Assembly (NCBI GenBank): GCA_016866195.1
Contig: VGNF01000003.1
Location: 1 to 43,727, forward strand
Length of the DNA: 43,727 nt
Direction: 5' to 3'
From: Chloroflexota bacterium
Lineage (GTDB): Bacteria > Chloroflexota > Anaerolineae > Anaerolineales > Villigracilaceae
Shown: piece after piece, positions 38,728-43,727 of the stretch
How the letters are laid out: the number at the start of each line of letters is the position of its first letter
Numbering within the stretch: the first letter of the stretch is position 1
The notes under the pieces: generated by a model
What the model saw: the letters and a program-made list of their open reading frames with translations, nothing else
Told to the model about the DNA's origin: nothing
The model's database searches: none
Made by a program: the position numbers and the translations under genes

Positions 38728-38783
38728 GTCAGGAATTGAAGAGCGCGAACAACCCAGGTTGTTGACACTCTTCAGTCCCTGAC
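38728..38783 (+). promoter_or_regulatory. Long stem-loop in the pnp 5' leader, candidate RNase III/PNPase autoregulatory element
   Basis: 38728-38743 pairs with 38768-38783 (one A.C mismatch, one GU), 4x4 internal loop, then AACAAC-ccag-GTTGTT. Confidence 0.7.
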
Positions 38784-38835
38784 AGAGGCGGAAATAGTCA
38801 AGCGCAATATCCTTGCGCGACAGGAGAAATTCAAT

Positions 38836-41094
38836 ATGAAACCCGAAGCAAAACGTTACTCAACCGTCGTTGGGTCGCGCACCTATGCGTTTGAAACCGG
38901 CAAATTGGCCGGCCAGGCCGGCGGCGCGGTCACCTTTGGCACCGATGATTCGATGGTCTTTGCCGCGGCCACCATGGGCAGTGTGCGGGAAGGGATCGAT
39001 TTCTTTCCCCTCCAGGTGGAATACGAGGAAAGATTGTATGCCGGCGGAAAGATTCCAGGCTCATTCTTCCGCCGCGAAGGACGACCGGGTACCGAAGCCA
39101 TCCTCACGGCTCGTCTGACCGACCGGCCGCTGCGGCCGCTGTTCCAGCAGGGGATGCGCAACGAGGTTCAGGTGCTGATGTTCTCCATATCCTCCGACGG
39201 ACAAAATCCGCTCGATATTCTGGCCATCAACGCCGCTTCCGCCGCGATCATGATCTCGGATATCCCCTGGGGGGGACCGGTGGGTGCGGTGCGTGTTGGC
39301 AGGGTGAACGGACAGTTCGTGATCAATCCGTCCTTCGCGGATCTTGACGCATCAGACCTGGACTTGCGAATCGCCGGCACGAAGGATGCCATCCTGATGG
39401 TCGAATGTGGCGCGAACGAGATTCCCGAAAGTGTCATGGCGGAGGCGCTCGAACTTGGACAAAAGTCTCTGCAACCGCTGGTCGAACTGCAGATCAAAAT
39501 GGCACGGGATATCGGCAAACCGAAACGTGAAATTACCTATTTCGTCCCGGATTCTGACCTTCAAAAGAGAGTCTCACAACGAGTCCAAAGCCCGATGTCC
39601 AATCTGCTATCCAAGCCCCTAAACAAGAACGAATTTTATGGCGGCATGACCTCATTAAAGGACGAGGTTGTTGCAGAATTTTGCACAGTCCCCGATGGTG
39701 AAGACTCCGCGAAGTATCCATCGCAGTCTTCAGTTCGGGAGGCGTTTGACCAGGCGGAGCAGGACCTGGTCCGCGAGTTGATTCTATCCAAAGACCAGCG
39801 TCCGGATGGTCGCGCTCCAACGGATATCCGCCCGATCTGGTGCGAGGTGGGCATTTCCCCGCGCGCCCACGGAACAGGTCTTTTTACGCGTGGAGAGACG
39901 CAGATCTTCTCCGTGGCCACCCTTGGGACCCTGGGAGAGGCGCAGGAATTGGATAACCTCTCGCCCAATGACACAAAGCGCTATATGCACCATTACAACT
40001 TCCCGCCTTTCTCAACCGGTGAGGTGAAACCCCTGCGCGGACAAAGCCGGCGCGAGGTCGGGCATGGAGCGCTGGCCGAGCGCGCCCTCGAACCAGTCAT
40101 CCCGGCGGAGGAAAGCTTTCCCTACGCCATCCGAGTAGTCTCCGAGGCACTTTCTTCGAACGGTTCGACTTCGATGGGGTCGGTGTGCGGCTCCACCCTG
40201 GCGTTGATGGATGCAGGTGTTCCCATCAAAGCTCCCGTTTCGGGAGTGGCAATGGGGCTGATCACCGGAGAGGGGGGTCAATACAAAATACTTACGGACA
40301 TTCAGGGGACGGAGGATCATCTCGGTGACATGGACTTTAAGGTGGCTGGAACCGCTGCCGGCATCACTGCCCTGCAAATGGACATCAAGATCAGCGGTCT
40401 GAGTGCCAAGATGATGAAAGAGGCGCTCGAACAGGCGCGTGCTGCGCGCATGTCCATACTTGAGAAAATGCTGGAAGTACTCCCTGAACCTCGCGCCGAG
40501 CTCAAACCGCATGCTCCGCGCATCATCACCGTTAAGATCCCGGTGGAAAAGATCGGCGCGTTGATCGGTCCGGGAGGTAAGAACATCCGCGCCCTGCAGG
40601 AGGAAACCGGCACCAAGATCGATGTGGAGGAGGATGGGACCGTATACATCGCCTCCACCGATGTGGACAGCGCCAAGATCGCCCAGGAAAGAGTGGAAAT
40701 GCTTGGCGAGAGCGCGGTGATCGGCAATATCTATACCGGCAAAGTGGTTCGGATCGAGAGCTTTGGAGCCTTTGTCGAAATTCTGCCGGGAGTGGATGGA
40801 CTTGTACACATCTCCCAGCTGGATACCGAGCGGGTGAATACCGTCGAGGACGTCTGCCGAATGGGCGACGAATTGACCGTAATGGTCACCGATATCGACC
40901 CGCAGGGAAAGATCAGGCTGTCTCGACAGGCAGTCCTCGAGGGCTGGTCGGCTGAAGAGGCAAGGGAAAAGGACAAGGGCGGACGGAATGGAGGAGGTCG
41001 AGGCGGTTCGCGCGGCGGCCGCGGGGGCGACCACAGAGGTGGTCGAGGCGGGGACCGGCGCGGTGGACGCGGTGGTGATCGTAGCCGAAGATAA
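38836..41094 (+). CDS. pnp: Polynucleotide phosphorylase with RGG-rich C-terminal tail
   Basis: Two RNase PH-like domains, KH (KIGALIGPGGKNIRALQEETGTKIDVEEDG), S1 (GNIYTGKVVRIESFGAFVEILPGVDGLVHISQL), tail GGRGGSRGGRGGDHRGGRGGDRRGGRGGDRSRR. Confidence 0.98.
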   Translation: MKPEAKRYSTVVGSRTYAFETGKLAGQAGGAVTFGTDDSMVFAAATMGSVREGIDFFPLQVEYEERLYAGGKIPGSFFRREGRPGTEAILTARLTDRPLRPLFQQGMRNEVQVLMFSISSDGQNPLDILAINAASAAIMISDIPWGGPVGAVRVGRVNGQFVINPSFADLDASDLDLRIAGTKDAILMVECGANEIPESVMAEALELGQKSLQPLVELQIKMARDIGKPKREITYFVPDSDLQKRVSQRVQSPMSNLLSKPLNKNEFYGGMTSLKDEVVAEFCTVPDGEDSAKYPSQSSVREAFDQAEQDLVRELILSKDQRPDGRAPTDIRPIWCEVGISPRAHGTGLFTRGETQIFSVATLGTLGEAQELDNLSPNDTKRYMHHYNFPPFSTGEVKPLRGQSRREVGHGALAERALEPVIPAEESFPYAIRVVSEALSSNGSTSMGSVCGSTLALMDAGVPIKAPVSGVAMGLITGEGGQYKILTDIQGTEDHLGDMDFKVAGTAAGITALQMDIKISGLSAKMMKEALEQARAARMSILEKMLEVLPEPRAELKPHAPRIITVKIPVEKIGALIGPGGKNIRALQEETGTKIDVEEDGTVYIASTDVDSAKIAQERVEMLGESAVIGNIYTGKVVRIESFGAFVEILPGVDGLVHISQLDTERVNTVEDVCRMGDELTVMVTDIDPQGKIRLSRQAVLEGWSAEEAREKDKGGRNGGGRGGSRGGRGGDHRGGRGGDRRGGRGGDRSRR

Positions 41095-41106
41095 TTGCCA
41101 GGAGAA

Positions 41107-41141
41107 GCAGGTCACGGCTTTTGCGTGACCTGCATTTTTTT
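41107..41141 (+). terminator. Intrinsic terminator after pnp
   Basis: GCAGGTCACG-gcttttg-CGTGACCTGC then A and seven T. Confidence 0.92.
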
Positions 41142-41144
41142 GGT

Positions 41145-41173
41145 TTGAATTCTAGAACCAATATGCATATAAT
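41145..41173 (+). promoter_or_regulatory. Sigma70-type promoter for the GH25-like/NAGPA gene
   Basis: TTGAAT (41145-41150), N17, TATAAT (41168-41173). Confidence 0.65.
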
Positions 41174-41264
41174 CTTCCCACGGGAATGTTCCGGAAAGCA
41201 CAATTAGAGATGGGCTTACCGGGTCGTAACAGGCTTTTTTAACCCAACCATACAGGAGGAACGC

Positions 41265-42938
41265 ATGTTGGATAAATTGGTCGTCGATATTGCCCACTAC
41301 ACCGGGGGAGTAGATCCACGCCCTCTGCTGGAGGGCGGCGTCCAGTTGATGATCCTCAAGACGGATTCGCTTTTCGAACAAAACGGCAGGACCTTCACCA
41401 ACGCGGGAATGCCGATCGCAGCCTACCATTGGATCGATCCCACGCGGGATGCCGTCCAGCAGGTGAACCAATCCCTGGATTTGATTCGCAGGTCCAATCT
41501 TCCAGTGCTTGCTATATTCCCGGACTTCGAACAATACTGGTCGAGCTGGGATCAGTTCTATCGCGCCCTCAACAAGACCCTGGCGTGGTCGATGGTCGCA
41601 AGGTTCGGCGGAGATCGAATATCCACACATGCCAAACAGGTATTCGAGCTGTTTGCCGCTTCCGGAATGACAACCATCGGATACACGCGCGCTTCGTTCG
41701 TCGCGGAATATGCACCTCAGGCTGTTCAATGGATGCCCAATTTCCGCTGGTGGCTGGCTCATTACCGGGAATACGGTTCACAAATATTGACCTGGGATGA
41801 TTTGAAGAACCGCATCCTGCCGACGGTTAACTTTTCCCCGGATCTCCCCGCCGGCATCGCTCAAAACCGGGTGGTCGGCCACCAATTCACCGGGGATGAA
41901 CTTTCTTTACCGGGATTGTACAGCGATTACATGCGCACAAAATTTTCGGCAGCGGACGTCAACCTGTTTGATGGAAATTTCCTGACCGAGATTGGAGCCG
42001 TTCCGAATCCCAAGCCGCTTCCTCCATTGCAATACCAGGCGGTAGTGACCGCCTCCCCCACCTTGAATGTCCGTTCCGGCCCCGGCCTCACTTATCCTGT
42101 GTTGTATAAGCTGAACAAAGGCGCCTCGGTCGAAATTGCGAAAATGAATGACGAGTGGGCGCGGTTGCGAACCTTTAACGAGGAATGGTGCAGCGCGAAC
42201 TACCTGGAAATCATCTCCGCCCTAGAACCGGATCCCGGAGAAGTGGAAGTTCCGGTCGTGATCCAACCGCCCGTGGACGTTACCTTCAACGGCATCACCT
42301 ATCGGACCATGCGCCGCTTCAATGCCGATTGTCACGTGCTGATCTGCGACATGCAAGGACAGCGATTTCACGTAACGCCTTTCACTACGATGCGCACCGT
42401 TTCCCAGGCAGCGAACGAACTGGGCGCCAAGGTCGTTGTCAACGGGGACGGATGGGCAATTAACGGCCGCTTCCCAAACTCCATCGCGGCCTCGGACGGA
42501 AGGTTTTATCAAAGGGTTCAGCTGCATTACCGACCGTGGATCAACATCGCACGCAACAAAAATGTAACATTCGACTGGCGCCGGCCGCAAAACCTGTACA
42601 ATGCCGTCTCCGGAGACCGCTACCTGATTCAAAATGCCAGGTACAATCAATCCATCCAAAACGTGACCAAGGATCCGCGCACGGTGATCGGATATACGCG
42701 TGACAACAAGCTGGTCATCATGGTGGCCGATGGCCGGACCGCTCAAAATGCAGGCTTATCCTTCCGTGAAGCTTCCGATATCCTGCTCGAATTCGGAACG
42801 GTCACGGCCATCAACCTGGACGGCGGCGGATCCTCGGCCATGTGGATAGAAAACAAGATCGTGAATATCCCGATCGATCAGAATGTGCCCGGCAAGGAAC
42901 GTCCTGTAGTCAACCATTTGTGTATATTCGTCAACTGA
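41265..42938 (+). CDS. Multidomain protein: GH25-like lysozyme domain, SH3b domain, NAGPA-type phosphodiester glycosidase domain
   Basis: GH25-like VDIAHYTGGVDPRPLLEGGVQLMILKTDS...PDFEQYW (DxE); SH3 TLNVRSGPGLTYPVLYKLNKGASVEI; NAGPA KVVVNGDGWAI...VIGYTRDNKLVIMVADGR...AINLDGGGSSAMWI. RBS AGGAGG. Confidence 0.82.
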   Translation: MLDKLVVDIAHYTGGVDPRPLLEGGVQLMILKTDSLFEQNGRTFTNAGMPIAAYHWIDPTRDAVQQVNQSLDLIRRSNLPVLAIFPDFEQYWSSWDQFYRALNKTLAWSMVARFGGDRISTHAKQVFELFAASGMTTIGYTRASFVAEYAPQAVQWMPNFRWWLAHYREYGSQILTWDDLKNRILPTVNFSPDLPAGIAQNRVVGHQFTGDELSLPGLYSDYMRTKFSAADVNLFDGNFLTEIGAVPNPKPLPPLQYQAVVTASPTLNVRSGPGLTYPVLYKLNKGASVEIAKMNDEWARLRTFNEEWCSANYLEIISALEPDPGEVEVPVVIQPPVDVTFNGITYRTMRRFNADCHVLICDMQGQRFHVTPFTTMRTVSQAANELGAKVVVNGDGWAINGRFPNSIAASDGRFYQRVQLHYRPWINIARNKNVTFDWRRPQNLYNAVSGDRYLIQNARYNQSIQNVTKDPRTVIGYTRDNKLVIMVADGRTAQNAGLSFREASDILLEFGTVTAINLDGGGSSAMWIENKIVNIPIDQNVPGKERPVVNHLCIFVN

Positions 42939-43048
42939 AAATGAGCGTGGTTTGCTCATCCCAATGCAGGTTACACACCCGGCTATCCATCCCGTGATCA
43001 CCGAACTTATAAACAGGAAACGGTGAGGCTGGCCTTGCGTGTTAGCGC

Positions 43049-43727
43049 ATGAAGAATATGACCAATCCAATTGCCATTAAAGTTGATGACCTGTACAAGT
43101 CCTTTGGCGAAACTGCAGCCGTGAAAGGCGTTTTCTTCGAGATTCTGCAGGGTGAGATCTTCAGCCTGCTCGGTCCGAACGGCGCCGGCAAGACCACAAC
43201 CATATCCATGCTGAGCTGTCTGCTGCGACCGGATCGGGGGGATGCGGTGATCCTGGGGCATTCCATCCTCTCCGAGCCCATGGGCGTGAAATCCGTCCTG
43301 GGTGTGGTGCCTCAGGACCTGGCTTTGTATGAAGATTTGACCGCCCGGGAAAACCTTGATTTCTGGGGAAAAATGTACGGCTTGCGCGGGGCATCTCTGC
43401 GCAGCCGGGTGGACGAAGTCCTGGAGGTCATCGGTCTGCGGGAGCGGGCGAACGAACGCGTCGGAAAATATTCCGGAGGCATGAAGCGGCGAGTTAACAT
43501 TGGAGTGGCGCTGCTGCACAAGCCCAAGGTTATTTACATGGATGAACCCACGGTGGGTATCGATCCACAGTCCAGGCGCAACATTCTCGACAGCGTTGTT
43601 GGGCTGAAAGACCAGGGAATGACAGTGCTTTATACCACCCATTATATGGAAGAGGCTCAGGAACTCTCCGATCACATCGCCATTATGGATCACGGTGAAT
43701 TGATCGCCTGTGGGACCCACGATGGGG
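43049..43727 (+). CDS. ABC transporter ATP-binding protein (ABC-2/drug-export type), 3' truncated by the window
   Basis: LLGPNGAGKTTTISMLSCLLRPDRGDAVILG, YSGGMKRRVNIGVALLHKPKVIYMDEPTVGIDPQSRRNI, TTHYMEEAQELSDHIAIMDHGELI. Confidence 0.92.
   Translation, partial: MKNMTNPIAIKVDDLYKSFGETAAVKGVFFEILQGEIFSLLGPNGAGKTTTISMLSCLLRPDRGDAVILGHSILSEPMGVKSVLGVVPQDLALYEDLTARENLDFWGKMYGLRGASLRSRVDEVLEVIGLRERANERVGKYSGGMKRRVNIGVALLHKPKVIYMDEPTVGIDPQSRRNILDSVVGLKDQGMTVLYTTHYMEEAQELSDHIAIMDHGELIACGTHDG

Noticed and set aside
40012-41115. 367-aa minus-strand ORF antisense to pnp
   Set aside because: Complement of pnp including the RGG tail; low-complexity and no domain signature.
43007-43720. 237-aa minus-strand ORF at the window end
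   Set aside because: Antisense to the clear ABC ATPase with Walker A/B and signature motifs, which is missing from the track only because it has no stop within the window.

Overview
The window looks like a bacterial chromosome segment, and gene content suggests a Chloroflexota/Anaerolineae-like organism (an inference, not tested). It carries mostly housekeeping genes plus a few accessory islands.

Order: feoB 3' end; ArsR-family regulator and P1B metal ATPase; small secreted Gly/Met-rich protein (-); uvrB (-); two polytopic glycosyltransferase-like proteins; mfd, pth and an Ig-like/Pro-Thr protein (- operon); Roadblock/LC7 protein; pyrG; eno; a sugar-import locus (ROK regulator, substrate-binding protein, two permeases, Gfo/Idh oxidoreductase, MsmK-type ATPase, GH13); a 1685-aa polytopic protein with tandem ~204-aa modules; a minus-strand operon of two paralogous lipoproteins and a Sir2 deacylase; a DUF2785-like protein; a frameshifted membrane protein; a GT87/GT39-like protein; rpsO; pnp; a GH25-like/SH3/NAGPA protein; and a truncated ABC ATPase.

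The strongest non-coding signals are a B. subtilis-type XylR operator at a consensus promoter before the ROK gene, a GAAC-N4-GTTC SOS-type box before uvrB, a long hairpin in the pnp leader, and a strong intrinsic terminator between the binding-protein and permease genes. I saw no CRISPR array, tRNA, rRNA, transposase or phage module. No clearly new multi-gene system is demonstrable. The best candidates for novelty are the repeat-built giant membrane protein and the lipoprotein-lipoprotein-Sir2 operon.
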